Numbered from the stretch's first letter, positions 1-7,637 are shown. The stretch: 48,779 nt of DNA from Lachnoclostridium sp. UBA1175 (GCA_002311665.1 DBYX01000002.1:1-48779); one strand, 5' to 3'. Notes: generated by a model not told the origin, from the letters alone. Numbers and translations are program-made.

Positions 1-4
1 CTTT

Positions 5-41
5 CCCTTCGCAAGGCCTTATTTTACAAGGGCTTGAAGGG
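5..41 (-). other. Hairpin in a leader leaving the window
   Basis: An imperfect inverted repeat pairs CCCTTC with GAAGGG, AAG with CTT and CCTT with AAGG around a 7-nt loop. It lies about 30-65 nt downstream of the strong minus-strand promoter at 78-106, so it would be transcribed as part of a structured 5' leader of a gene outside the window. A second small hairpin with arms CCCGT/ACGGG lies around 52-62. I do not recognise the RNA family; a ribosomal-protein or tRNA/rRNA leader is possible but is a guess. Confidence 0.45.
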
Positions 42-77
42 TGCTGCGCAAACCCGTACGGGGTGAGCGCAAAGGCG

Positions 78-106
78 ATTATAGCACAGGGGATTTTAAG
101 TGTCAA
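78..106 (-). promoter_or_regulatory. Consensus sigma-A promoter reading out of the window
   Basis: On the minus strand a -35 TTGACA (101-106) and a -10 TATAAT (78-83) are separated by exactly 17 nt. Both hexamers match the vegetative consensus perfectly, so this is probably a strong promoter for a gene to the left of the window. It lies just downstream of the hydrolase remnant. Confidence 0.8.
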
Positions 107-148
107 CACTTTTTTTCAGCAATTTTCAACTTTTTTTGAAAGCCCGTT

Positions 149-707
149 TCAGTTATCCACAACGGTCGAAAAACTGCGAAAGAACTCCGTCTGATCGCGG
201 TTGGCTTTCTCCGCTTCCTCAAGCTTCAGATTGACGTGAAAGACGTGTCTGATCTCGGGTTTGTCGGGCGCGCCGTAGATGCGGCACACAGCCGTTCCTC
301 CGCGCTCCCCGATCAGTTTCGCCATCGGCTCGCAGGCCGTACACAGCGAATCGCAGTAAGCGAAAAACACGAACGCCGGAGGATAGTCCGCCGTGATATG
401 ATCCGTCACTTTCACGCGAGGATCATCCAAAATTGCCTTATCCCCGAAATAATCCGTAAAGATGCCCTCCTCTTCCGCTTCCGCCGGAGAGGGAAATTCA
501 TAAAGACCGCACGCGAGCGAAACCGCACGAAGTGTCACGTCCGCAGGGAGATCAAGCGCAAACAGATCCGCATACTCCCGGTTTGAGAGAATGCACGCCA
601 TCTGGCTCACAAGTTGCGCGCCGGCAGAATCCCCGACCATAAAGACATTGCCGGCGTCCAGCCCGAAACAACCGGCATTGGCCGAGATCCAGCGGAACAC
701 AACCGGA
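149..707 (-). pseudogene. 5'-truncated alpha/beta hydrolase (HSL/esterase family) remnant
   Basis: The reading frame carries the C-terminal half of an alpha/beta hydrolase-3 type enzyme. It has the nucleophile elbow GDSAGAQL, and near the end an Arg-His-Val-Phe-His stretch that could hold the catalytic His. The N-terminal half, including the oxyanion HGGG motif and about 100-130 residues expected for the family, is missing. Similarity begins right at the stop codon of the upstream SulP gene (708-710). The only in-frame ATG (near 754) lies inside the SulP coding sequence in another frame, and the first roughly 14 codons there do not look like hydrolase. I infer a deletion that joined the two genes. 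The remaining frame is open to the TAA at 149, so decay is recent or a short product is still made. Confidence 0.65.
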
Positions 708-2363
708 TTATTGTGCGCTGACCAGCTGCTGCGCACGCTCCAGCGCTGCGTCAATGTTCGGCAGGAAATTCTCCTCCCCGATCTGTGCGATAAAACCGCC
801 CTTGCGCATCACGCCCATCGGCTGCTCATTGACATGCGAAAGAAGGACCGTGATGTCCGCCTTCCGAAGGTTGGCGCACAGGTTGGTCAGGTTGCGGAGC
901 GCCGTCGTGTCCATCGCGGGCACGTTGCGCATGCGGATGATCACGACCTTGTCGCGCTCCCGCAGCGGAAAATCAAGGAATTTATCGGCGACGGCGAAGA
1001 ACATCGGTCCGTTGATCTCGTACACGCTGACGCCCTCCGGAACGGCCTTCAGTCCGTGAAGCTCATCGACCGGCTGCTCGTCCTCGGCGATGTATGTCCA
1101 GGAGCGGACCTCGGTGACGTCCGACATTCTCTTGAGGAAGAGGAACGCGGCGAGAACCATACCGACCTCGATCGCCACGACGAGATCGAACGCTACCGTG
1201 AGGGCAAATGTGACGAACAAAACAAGGATGTCGCTCTTCGGCGCCGTCCTGCAGATGTCGCGGAAATGCCGCCACTCGCTCATATTGTAAGCCACCATAA
1301 ACAGGATGGAGGCGATGACCGGCATCGGAATGAGTGCCGCGTACGGCATCAGAACCACAAGTATAAGAAGAAGCACGACCGCATGCACCATTCCCGAGAT
1401 GGGCGAACGTCCTCCGTTCTTCACGTTGGCCGCCGTGCGCGCGATGGCGCCGGTCGCGGGAATTCCGCCGAACAGCGCGGACGCGATGTTGCCCGTGCCC
1501 TGCGCGATCAGCTCGGTGTTGGAGTTGTGGTGGCTTCCGATCATACCGTCGGACACGACACACGAGAGAAGTGACTCGATCCCCGCGAGGATCGCGATGG
1601 TGAAGGCGCTCGGCAGCAGTTCACGCACCATCGAGAACGAGAGCTTCGGCGCCGTGAATTTCGGAAGGCTGCGGCTGATCGTGTAAAGATCGCCGATGGT
1701 GTTGACCTTGAGGCCCGCGAATTTGACGATGAGTACGCCGACGATCACGGCGATCAGCGAGCCCGGGATCTTCTTGTTGATCCGCGGCCACACGATCTGG
1801 ATCGCGAGCGCAAGAAGGCCGACCAGCAGCGCCATATAGTTGAAGCTGCCGAAGTTCTTCACGACGTTCGTGACCTTCTCGACCGTCTCGACGTTGGCGG
1901 TTCCCTCGGGATACGACAGTCCCAGGAAATCCTTCAGCTGTCCCACGGCGATCGTGACCGCGATGCCGGCGGTGAAGCCCGTCGTGATCGTGTAAGGAAT
2001 GTACTTGATCAGCGAGCCGAAGCGGAAAATGCCCATCAGGATCAGCAGGATACCCGCCATCACCGTCGCGAGCGAGAGCCCCGACATACCGTAGGTAGCG
2101 ACGATCCCCGCCACGATCGTGGCAAATGCCGCGGTCGGTCCGGAGATGTTCACGCGGCTGCCGCCCATCAGGGCGATGATGAAGCCGGCGACGATCGCGG
2201 TGTACAGACCCTGTTCCGGTCCGACGCCCGAAGCGATCGCGAGCGCGATGGACAAAGGCAGCGCGATGATCGCCACAATGATTCCCGCAACGATGTCGGA
2301 TGCCGCCTGTTTCTTAGTGTATCCCTTAAGTGCCGTCAGAATTTTCGGCTGAAAGACTTTCAT
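708..2363 (-). CDS. SulP family anion permease with STAS domain
   Basis: A 551-aa inner-membrane transporter of the SulP/SLC26 family. The first about 400 residues are hydrophobic segments with the family's conserved GLYTAI and SGPTAAFA stretches, and the cytoplasmic STAS domain lies at about 440-545. Known SulP substrates are sulfate, bicarbonate, molybdate and other anions. Proximity to cysteine and methionine genes makes sulfate tempting, but no sulfate-reduction genes are visible here, so bicarbonate or another anion is equally possible. The start is the ATG at 2363 because a GGGAGG ribosome binding site lies 5-6 nt upstream; a 12-codon upstream extension has no such site. The stop codon abuts the truncated hydrolase. 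Family assignment is firm, substrate unknown. Confidence 0.93.
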   Translation of the reverse strand: MKVFQPKILTALKGYTKKQAASDIVAGIIVAIIALPLSIALAIASGVGPEQGLYTAIVAGFIIALMGGSRVNISGPTAAFATIVAGIVATYGMSGLSLATVMAGILLILMGIFRFGSLIKYIPYTITTGFTAGIAVTIAVGQLKDFLGLSYPEGTANVETVEKVTNVVKNFGSFNYMALLVGLLALAIQIVWPRINKKIPGSLIAVIVGVLIVKFAGLKVNTIGDLYTISRSLPKFTAPKLSFSMVRELLPSAFTIAILAGIESLLSCVVSDGMIGSHHNSNTELIAQGTGNIASALFGGIPATGAIARTAANVKNGGRSPISGMVHAVVLLLILVVLMPYAALIPMPVIASILFMVAYNMSEWRHFRDICRTAPKSDILVLFVTFALTVAFDLVVAIEVGMVLAAFLFLKRMSDVTEVRSWTYIAEDEQPVDELHGLKAVPEGVSVYEINGPMFFAVADKFLDFPLRERDKVVIIRMRNVPAMDTTALRNLTNLCANLRKADITVLLSHVNEQPMGVMRKGGFIAQIGEENFLPNIDAALERAQQLVSAQ

Positions 2364-2551
2364 ACGTTCCTCCCGGGCCATTACGCCCCGTCTGATCAAT
2401 CCTTATCCGTGCCCCTTCCCTGCGTTACCCCGGTGCTCACCGCTCCGGGCCGCCTTTTTTCGGACACAACAGAACGGAGTTTACTCCGTGCGGTCTCTTT
2501 TTGCAAGAATTTTTTTGCACGGAAAGATACTTTTTTCTAATGAATAAAGAA

Positions 2552-2578
2552 GGCACCGGCGCAAAGCGCACCGATGCC
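2552..2578 (-). terminator. Rho-independent terminator of the glycosyltransferase gene
   Basis: On the minus strand an 11-bp stem (two G-U pairs) with loop GCTTT lies 5 nt past the glycosyltransferase stop and is followed by a T-rich stretch (TTCTTTATT). Confidence 0.75.
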
Positions 2579-2583
2579 CTCGA

Positions 2584-3615
2584 TCAATCTTCATTTTCCA
2601 CCCTGTAGCGCTCACCCCTGAGCCGCAGGTAAACCCCGCCGATCCGCCGGAGCAATCCCGGCCATACCAGCAGCAGACGGTACGCGATACGCGTCCGCAG
2701 CCGGAAGTTTTTGATTCCGTACTTCCTGCCGTCGGTGAGAATTTTCCGCCGAAGCTTGTCGGCGAATCTCCGGACGCCCTCGCCCTCACCGCGCGAGTAT
2801 GCGACATAGACGCCGATCAGGCCGTTGAGCGCGGACTGTCTGCACCGCCTCAGCTGCTCCTCCGTGAATATGTCGGGCACGTGGTCCTCCACGTACCCGT
2901 TGAACAGCGCGGTCGCCCGTATGCGGTCGCGGATTTTCCTCTTTGTGAGCGTGCCTATGATGCTGTCCGGCCTCAGCCGGTGAAAATACATACACGAATC
3001 GAGCACGCAAACGGAGCTGCACAGATCAAAAACGCTGAATACGACCGCTACATCCTCGTGGACGTACCCCTCCGGGAAGCGGATCGTATCCCACAGCTCG
3101 CGCCGGTACAGTTTGTCCGTCATGATGACATCGATCCTGTTGTCGGCCAGCGCCCGAAGCGCGTCCGCACGGTTCAAAAGCTTCCGCGCAACCGTTTTTT
3201 CATCCGCAGCGATTCCGTCGCCGATCAGTTTCCCATCGGTCCGTATGTGCGCAAACCGGCTCACCGCCATATCCGCCTGCGTATCCCGCATCGCGTTCAC
3301 CATAGTCTCGATGAAAGTCTTCACAAACGCATCGTCGGAATCCAGAAACGCGACATACGTACCCGTCATTCGCTCCAGTCCGGTGTTGCGGGCACCGCTG
3401 AGGCCTTTTCTCTCCTGATGAACGACCTGTACCCTCCCGTCCTTCTCCGCGTACCGGTCGCAGATCGCGCCGCTGCCGTCCGTCGAACCGTCATCGACAA
3501 CGATGATCTCAAGGTTGTCGTATGTCTGCTCACACACGCAGTTCAGCGCCTCGACAAGGTACGGGCCGACATTGTATACGGGAACGATCACGCTGACAAG
3601 CTCACTGTTCTCCAT
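2584..3615 (-). CDS. Glycosyltransferase family 2
   Basis: A 343-aa cytoplasmic or membrane-associated glycosyltransferase with a GT-A fold. The N-terminus has the classic family 2 signature: SVIVPVYNV, then VVDDGSTDGS (nucleotide binding), then LSGARNTGL, then the metal-binding FLDSDD at about residue 92. There is no obvious transmembrane helix; the basic C-terminal tail is rich in Arg and Tyr. Such enzymes transfer sugars onto wall teichoic acid, capsule or lipid carriers; acceptor and donor cannot be told from sequence. The start at 3615 is preceded by GGGAGGTG. The gene stands alone with its own promoter (3666-3694) and terminator (2552-2578). Confidence 0.92.
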   Translation of the reverse strand: MENSELVSVIVPVYNVGPYLVEALNCVCEQTYDNLEIIVVDDGSTDGSGAICDRYAEKDGRVQVVHQERKGLSGARNTGLERMTGTYVAFLDSDDAFVKTFIETMVNAMRDTQADMAVSRFAHIRTDGKLIGDGIAADEKTVARKLLNRADALRALADNRIDVIMTDKLYRRELWDTIRFPEGYVHEDVAVVFSVFDLCSSVCVLDSCMYFHRLRPDSIIGTLTKRKIRDRIRATALFNGYVEDHVPDIFTEEQLRRCRQSALNGLIGVYVAYSRGEGEGVRRFADKLRRKILTDGRKYGIKNFRLRTRIAYRLLLVWPGLLRRIGGVYLRLRGERYRVENED

Positions 3616-3665
3616 ATCACACCTCCCGCAAGATTTGTCGCACAGACCGCGTATTTCGGAAAATT

Positions 3666-3694
3666 ATTATATATAACCTTATAGTTATATACAA
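3666..3694 (-). promoter_or_regulatory. Promoter of the glycosyltransferase gene
   Basis: On the minus strand -35 TTGTAT (3689-3694) and -10 TATAAT (3666-3671) are separated by 17 nt in a very AT-rich stretch, about 50 nt upstream of the glycosyltransferase start. Confidence 0.65.
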
Positions 3695-3724
3695 GAAACT
3701 TTTTCATGAGGCATTTCCCGCGCG

Positions 3725-3758
3725 CAAAAAAGCGCCCCGCAAGGATACTGCGGAGCGC
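3725..3758 (-). terminator. Terminator of the metY-cysK unit
   Basis: On the minus strand a 10-bp stem (GCGCTCCGCA/TGCGGGGCGC, one G-U) with a 7-nt loop is followed by a run of T residues, 24 nt past the cysK stop codon. Confidence 0.85.
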
Positions 3759-3781
3759 CGTTTTCTATGCGACTTTGTTTC

Positions 3782-4714
3782 TTATTCGGTGAAAAGTGCC
3801 GTTGAGTAGTAGCGGTCGCCGCTGTCGGGCAGGAGCGCCACAATGACCTTTCCCGCATTCTCCGGACGCTTCGCAAGCTCGAGCGCACCGTGCAGTGCTG
3901 CGCCGGAGGAGATGCCCACGGAGATGCCTTCCTTCTTCGCAAGAAGCTTCGCTGCGGCAAATGCGTCCGCCGACTCCGCGCGGAAGATCTCGTCGTACAC
4001 CTTCGTGTTGAGAACATCCGGAACAAAACCTGCGCCGATCCCCTGGATCTTGTGAGCACCCGCACGGCCCTCGGAGAGAACCGGCGAATCGGCGGGCTCA
4101 AGAGCCACGATCTTCACGTTCGGATTCTGCGACTTCAGATACTCGCCCGTGCCGGTCAGGGTACCACCCGTGCCGACGCCCGCGATGAAAATGTCAACGT
4201 TGCCGTCCGTGTCGCGCCAGATCTCGGGACCTGTCGTTGCGCGGTGGATCGCCGGGTTGGCCGGGTTTACAAACTGTCCGGGGATGAAGCTTCCGGGGAT
4301 CTCCTTCGCAAGCTCTTCCGCCTTCGCGATCGCGCCCTTCATACCCTTCGCGCCCTCGGTGAGAACAAGCTCTGCGCCGTATGCCTTCAGGATGTTTCTG
4401 CGCTCAACGCTCATGGTCTCGGGCATCGTGAGAATGATGCGATAGCCCTTCGCAGCCGCGATAGATGCAAGGCCGATACCGGTGTTGCCGGAGGTCGGCT
4501 CGATGATCACGCTGCCCTCTTTCAGAAGTCCCCTCTGCTCCGCGTCCTCGATCATCGCCTTCGCGATACGGTCCTTGACGCTTCCGGCCGGGTTGAAGTA
4601 CTCCAGTTTTACGAGCACGGTCGCCTTGAGGCCGAGCTCCTTCTCAATGTTGGTAACCTCAACGAGAGGCGTGTTTCCGATCAGTCCGAGTGTTCCTTTA
4701 TAGATGTTAGCCAT
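3782..4714 (-). CDS. cysK: Cysteine synthase (O-acetylserine sulfhydrylase)
   Basis: A 310-aa PLP enzyme making cysteine from O-acetylserine and sulfide in the cytoplasm. Lys47 in NPAGSVKDR is the Schiff-base lysine; TSGNTGIGLA is the substrate loop and GTGGTLTG the PLP-phosphate loop. Length is normal. The start at 4714 was chosen because AGGAGG lies 9 nt upstream; a 13-codon extension lacks a site. It follows metY by 131 nt with no clear terminator or promoter between, so it probably shares the metY promoter, its operator and its cysteine-codon leader. A second beta-family paralogue (14058-14969) sits in the mcc operon and is assigned to transsulfuration instead. Confidence 0.95.
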   Translation of the reverse strand: MANIYKGTLGLIGNTPLVEVTNIEKELGLKATVLVKLEYFNPAGSVKDRIAKAMIEDAEQRGLLKEGSVIIEPTSGNTGIGLASIAAAKGYRIILTMPETMSVERRNILKAYGAELVLTEGAKGMKGAIAKAEELAKEIPGSFIPGQFVNPANPAIHRATTGPEIWRDTDGNVDIFIAGVGTGGTLTGTGEYLKSQNPNVKIVALEPADSPVLSEGRAGAHKIQGIGAGFVPDVLNTKVYDEIFRAESADAFAAAKLLAKKEGISVGISSGAALHGALELAKRPENAGKVIVALLPDSGDRYYSTALFTE

Positions 4715-4845
4715 TGTAGTTATCCTCCTGATATTGAATGTATTGTAACTCAATTATGTATCTTCGTCAACGCCGCGGATCGTACCGGTCCGGCGTCGGG
4801 CAGTTCCTTGTCCGTTTCTTCGTAAAATGCTCCTGCTGCCTGTTG

Positions 4846-6135
4846 TTATGCTCTCGCCGCTGCCGCGAAACCGTTCTCGAGGTCCGCGATCAGGTCGTCC
4901 ACATGCTCCGTACCGATGGAGAGGCGGATCGTGTTGCGGCCGATGCCGGTGTCCGCAAGCTCCTCGTCGGAGAGCTGGGAGTGCGTCGTCGATGCCGGAT
5001 GGATCACGAGGCTCTTGACGTCAGCCACATTTGCAAGAAGCGAGAAGATCTTGAGTCCGTCGATAAATGCCCACGCCTCCTTCTGGCCGCCCCGGATGTC
5101 GAACGTGAAGATTGAGCCGCCGCCGTTCGGGAAATACTTCTTGTACAGCGCGTGATCCGGATGGTCCGAAATGGACGGATGATTCACCTTCACTACCTGC
5201 GGATGGTGGCTCAAGTACTCCACGATCTTCGCGGTGTTGGATGCATGGCGCTCTACGCGCAGGGAAAGCGTCTCGATGCCCTGCAGAAGCAAGAACGCGT
5301 TGAACGGCGAGATGCTCGCGCCGGTGTCGCGGAGAAGGATCGCGCGGATGTATGTGACAAATGCTGCGGGACCTACGACATCGTAGAAGGATACACCGTG
5401 GTAGCTCGGGTTCGGAGCTGCGATATTCGGGTATTTGCCGCTCGCCTTCCAATCAAATTTGCCGGCCTCAACGATGATGCCGCCGAGCGTCGTGCCGTGT
5501 CCGCCGAGGAACTTCGTTGCGGAGTGAACGACGATGTCCGCGCCGTGCTCGATCGGGCGGAACAGGTACGGGGTACCGAAGGTGTTGTCAACCACGAGCG
5601 GAAGTCCGTGACGCTTTGCGATCGCTGCGATGGAGTCAACGTCCGGAAGGTCGCTGCCGGGGTTGCCGAGCGTCTCAAGGAAGATCGCTCTCGTGTTGTC
5701 CTGGATCGCATCCTCAACCTCTTTGAGGTTTCTCGTGTCAACGAACGTTGCGGTGATGTTGTAAAGAGGAAGCGTGTGCTCCAGAAGGTTGTAGGTTCCG
5801 CCGTAGATCGTCTTCTGCGCTACGATGTGTCCGCCGTTCGCCGCGAGTGCCTCGATCGTGTAGGCGATCGCCGCTGCACCGGAGGCCACTGCCAGTGCAG
5901 CGCTGCCGCCCTCAAGGGCTGCCACTCTCTCCTCGAGAACACCCTGCGTCGTGTTGGTAAGTCTGCCGTAAATGTTGCCGGCGTCCGCGAGACCGAAGCG
6001 GTCTGCCGCGTGCTTTGCATTGTGGAATACGTATGCCGCCGTCTGGTAAATCGGAACCGCTCTCGAATCGGTAGCGGGGTCTGCCTGTTCCTGTCCTACG
6101 TGTAACTGAAGTGTTTCAAAACGATAGTCGCTCAT
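4846..6135 (-). CDS. metY: O-acetylhomoserine sulfhydrylase
   Basis: A 429-aa cytoplasmic PLP enzyme of the Cys/Met metabolism family that makes homocysteine from O-acetylhomoserine and sulfide. Lys208 in HSATKFLGGHG is the PLP lysine; YGRLTNTTQ is the family's N-terminal active-site loop. The extra length relative to cystathionine gamma-lyases (about 430 versus 385 aa), with an insertion at about 225-245, is typical of MetY. AAAGGAG precedes the start. Upstream lie a shared Rrf2-type box and promoter (6473-6505), a 43-codon leader with two adjacent Cys codons (6281-6412), a terminator (6222-6258) and a CAA-rich spacer. Cysteine shortage should therefore raise expression (inference). Confidence 0.93.
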   Translation of the reverse strand: MSDYRFETLQLHVGQEQADPATDSRAVPIYQTAAYVFHNAKHAADRFGLADAGNIYGRLTNTTQGVLEERVAALEGGSAALAVASGAAAIAYTIEALAANGGHIVAQKTIYGGTYNLLEHTLPLYNITATFVDTRNLKEVEDAIQDNTRAIFLETLGNPGSDLPDVDSIAAIAKRHGLPLVVDNTFGTPYLFRPIEHGADIVVHSATKFLGGHGTTLGGIIVEAGKFDWKASGKYPNIAAPNPSYHGVSFYDVVGPAAFVTYIRAILLRDTGASISPFNAFLLLQGIETLSLRVERHASNTAKIVEYLSHHPQVVKVNHPSISDHPDHALYKKYFPNGGGSIFTFDIRGGQKEAWAFIDGLKIFSLLANVADVKSLVIHPASTTHSQLSDEELADTGIGRNTIRLSIGTEHVDDLIADLENGFAAAARA

Positions 6136-6164
6136 TATTGTAATCTCCTTTGATCGTGTTTTTT

Positions 6165-6208
6165 ATTGGTTAATTTGGTTTTTGGTTTGGTTTTTGGTTT
6201 GGTTTGGT
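6165..6208 (-). repeat. CAA-rich tandem tract in the metY 5' UTR
   Basis: On the minus strand the mRNA between the attenuator terminator and the metY ribosome binding site consists of repeated ACCAAA/ACCAAAAACC units, almost free of G and U. It should be unstructured, keeping the start region open after read-through or providing a purine/C-rich landing site. It may also be phase-variable in length by slippage. Confidence 0.7.
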
Positions 6209-6221
6209 ACTTTCCGGCAAT

Positions 6222-6258
6222 AAAAAAGCCGGGGTCTTCTTATCGGAAGCTCCCGGGC
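6222..6258 (-). terminator. metY leader attenuator (terminator, with competing antiterminator)
   Basis: On the minus strand the segment 6228-6258 folds into a stem (GCC/GGC, GGG/CCC, CTTC/GAAG with small bulges) followed by six T residues. Its 5' arm contains TGCCCGGGAG (6250-6259), which is exactly complementary to CTCCCGGGCA (6344-6353) inside the upstream leader ORF. That 10-bp pairing would block the terminator. A third segment (6390-6398, codons 5-8 of the leader) can pair for 9 bp with 6351-6359 and so compete for the antiterminator arm. This is the 1:2, 2:3, 3:4 layout of a ribosome-mediated attenuator. Confidence 0.75.
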
Positions 6259-6280
6259 AATGGCACAAAATCAACGAGGT

Positions 6281-6412
6281 TCAGCGACATCGTTCACTAT
6301 CAGGGCGTTCGGAAGCGCACCCGAACGCACCGGCCATATTACCTGCCCGGGAGTTACGCATTCGACAACACCACATGTAAGCTGCTGTAACATAACTCGT
6401 ATACGCGTTCAT
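6281..6412 (-). CDS. Cysteine-codon leader peptide of metY
   Basis: A 43-codon ORF starting at ATG 6412, with AAAGGAG 6 nt upstream, about 55 nt after the predicted transcription start. Codons 15-16 are two adjacent Cys codons (UGU UGU) followed by Arg-Met; further Cys codons are at 32 and 42. The stop (6281-6283) lies 21 nt before the 3' half of the antiterminator. The mccB leader encodes a related peptide with the shared pattern CxRM or CCRM, then SRA, then MAGAF and Cys. The ribosome stalled at the Cys pair would leave CTCCCGGGCA free to form the antiterminator. The function as a cysteine sensor is inferred from these features; I know of no name for this peptide. Confidence 0.75.
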   Translation of the reverse strand: MNAYTSYVTAAYMWCCRMRNSRAGNMAGAFGCASERPDSERCR

Positions 6413-6472
6413 AATGCTCTCCTTTCCATGCGTTTGATCCTGTTTGGATCCGTTCGCATCGCTGATGGTGGA

Positions 6473-6505
6473 ATCATAACACCATTTGCCTACTGTGTCA
6501 ATAGG
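6473..6505 (-). promoter_or_regulatory. metY promoter with Rrf2-type box
   Basis: On the minus strand -35 TTGACA (6496-6501) and -10 TATGAT (6473-6478) are 17 nt apart. The 17-bp box CCTATTGACACAGTAGG (6489-6505) covers the -35 and is an imperfect inverted repeat (CCTA/TAGG ends). The same box occurs at the iscS and mccB promoters, so binding would repress. The adjoining stretch 6506-6613 holds no gene, only AT-rich DNA and a short ATCCGGA direct repeat. Confidence 0.8.
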
Positions 6506-6613
6506 TTTTTAAAAAGTTTTTTATTTTCTTTTTCACCGTTTTCTCCCGTCCCTCCGGATTGTCCCGTCCGGATAATATTATGATACTACCCGCAGCTCTT
6601 CAAACCGAAGAAA

Positions 6614-6642
6614 AGAGCACTCCGCATACCGCGAAGTGCTCT
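6614..6642 (-). terminator. Terminator of the iscS-iscU-S component operon
   Basis: On the minus strand AGAGCACT pairs with AGTGCTCT (with an additional inner CGC/GCG), followed by TTTCTT; it lies 20 nt past the stop of the S-component gene. Confidence 0.8.
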
Positions 6643-6661
6643 TCGAATTACTTTGAAATTG

Positions 6662-7237
6662 TTACTGCTCTCTCTCCGTCTCCCTGTTGAAGATCGCAAA
6701 CAGTTTGAAGCGGTAACACACAAGGAGCGAGATCACAACGCCGAGCAGCGCCTGTGCGATCTCGTACGGCAGCTTCATCATCGCGTACTCGTACGTGCTG
6801 TAGACATAGATCTTGCCGAGCGTGTAACCGATCACCATGATCACCGCGCCGATCAGCACCGCGATCAGCGAGCGCGCAAAGCGCGGCTTTCCGCCTTTGT
6901 AGCCGCGGACGATCAGCGAGATCACAACCGCCTGGAGACCGTGTACGACAAGCGACACAAACATCGGCGCCGGGTAGAAGATGAAATCCCCTAAAAACGA
7001 TCCGATACCGCCCACGGCAAATGCCGCCAGCGGGTCCAAAAGCATCGCTGCGATGCAGATGATCGCGTCGCAGAGGTACAGGTGTCCGCCCGGAACCGGG
7101 ATACCGAGAGTTGCCAAAACGATGTTGATCGCCATAAAGAGCGCCGTGATCGTGATCCAGAGTACTCTGTGATTCTCGCGCAGCGGCGATTCAAACAAAC
7201 CGATCCTATTCTTTGCCTTCACATTCACATTCGACAT
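6662..7237 (-). CDS. ECF transporter S component (substrate-binding membrane protein)
   Basis: A 191-aa integral membrane protein with about six hydrophobic helices. The pattern VPGGHLYLCDA and the run DPLAAFAVGGIGSFLGD resemble substrate-specific S components of energy-coupling-factor vitamin transporters (riboflavin/pantothenate/HmpT-like clan). S components work with a shared EcfA1A2T module encoded elsewhere; none is present here. The ATG at 7237 overlaps the end of iscU by 32 nt in another frame, so translation is probably coupled; upstream-extended versions would run deep into iscU. Its place in an iron-sulfur assembly operon suggests a cofactor or precursor linked to Fe-S or sulfur metabolism, but the substrate is unknown. 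Confidence 0.75.
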   Translation of the reverse strand: MSNVNVKAKNRIGLFESPLRENHRVLWITITALFMAINIVLATLGIPVPGGHLYLCDAIICIAAMLLDPLAAFAVGGIGSFLGDFIFYPAPMFVSLVVHGLQAVVISLIVRGYKGGKPRFARSLIAVLIGAVIMVIGYTLGKIYVYSTYEYAMMKLPYEIAQALLGVVISLLVCYRFKLFAIFNRETEREQ

Positions 7238-7637
7238 GCGTATATACCTGTGGGGAGCCTTCCGCCCCCTTCTTTCTTTCATAATCTTCGAGCGCATTGC
7301 GGATGGCTTCCTCCGCCAACACCGAGCAATGCATCTTGTAATCCGGCAGCCCGTCAAGAGCCTCGGCCACCGCCTTGTTCGTCAACGCCATCGCCTCGGA
7401 AACGGGCTTGCCCTTGATCAGCTCCGTCGCCATCGAACTGGAAGCGATGGCGCTGCCACAGCCAAACGTCTCGAATTTTACATCCGTGATGATGTCATTG
7501 TCAATCTTTAAATACATTTTCATAATGTCGCCGCACTTGGCGTTGCCGACTTCGCCGACTCCGTCCGCATCCTCGATCACGCCCACGTTGCGCGGATTTC
7601 TGAAATGATCCATAACCTTATCGCTGTACAGTGCCAT
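7206..7637 (-). CDS. iscU: Fe-S cluster assembly scaffold IscU/NifU-type
   Basis: A 143-aa scaffold protein that accepts sulfur from IscS and iron to build clusters in the cytoplasm. The three conserved cysteines are present: NAKCGD at about residue 35, FGCGSA at about 60 and MHCSVL at about 103, with an Asp next to the first. This resembles the clostridial NifU N-terminal-like scaffold rather than SufU. The C-terminal tail ends Glu-Cys-Glu-Cys, two extra cysteines beyond the usual fold whose role is unknown. AGGAGG precedes the start. It follows iscS by 65 nt and overlaps the next gene. Confidence 0.93.
   Translation of the reverse strand: MALYSDKVMDHFRNPRNVGVIEDADGVGEVGNAKCGDIMKMYLKIDNDIITDVKFETFGCGSAIASSSMATELIKGKPVSEAMALTNKAVAEALDGLPDYKMHCSVLAEEAIRNALEDYERKKGAEGSPQVYTHVECECEGKE

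Noticed and set aside
591..1574. Long plus-strand open frames opposite SulP (and similar frames opposite carB, iscS, glnN and others)
   Set aside because: Antisense shadows of GC-rich genes: Arg/His/Leu-rich, no ribosome binding site, no domain.
2400..2551. Possible riboswitch upstream of the SulP gene
   Set aside because: The GC-rich stretch has a CCCGG/CCGGG hairpin and an ACGGAG/CTCCGT palindrome, but no family consensus and no leader terminator.
6165..6208. CRISPR-like or minisatellite array
   Set aside because: The units are 6-12 nt without spacers; it is simple low-complexity UTR sequence.
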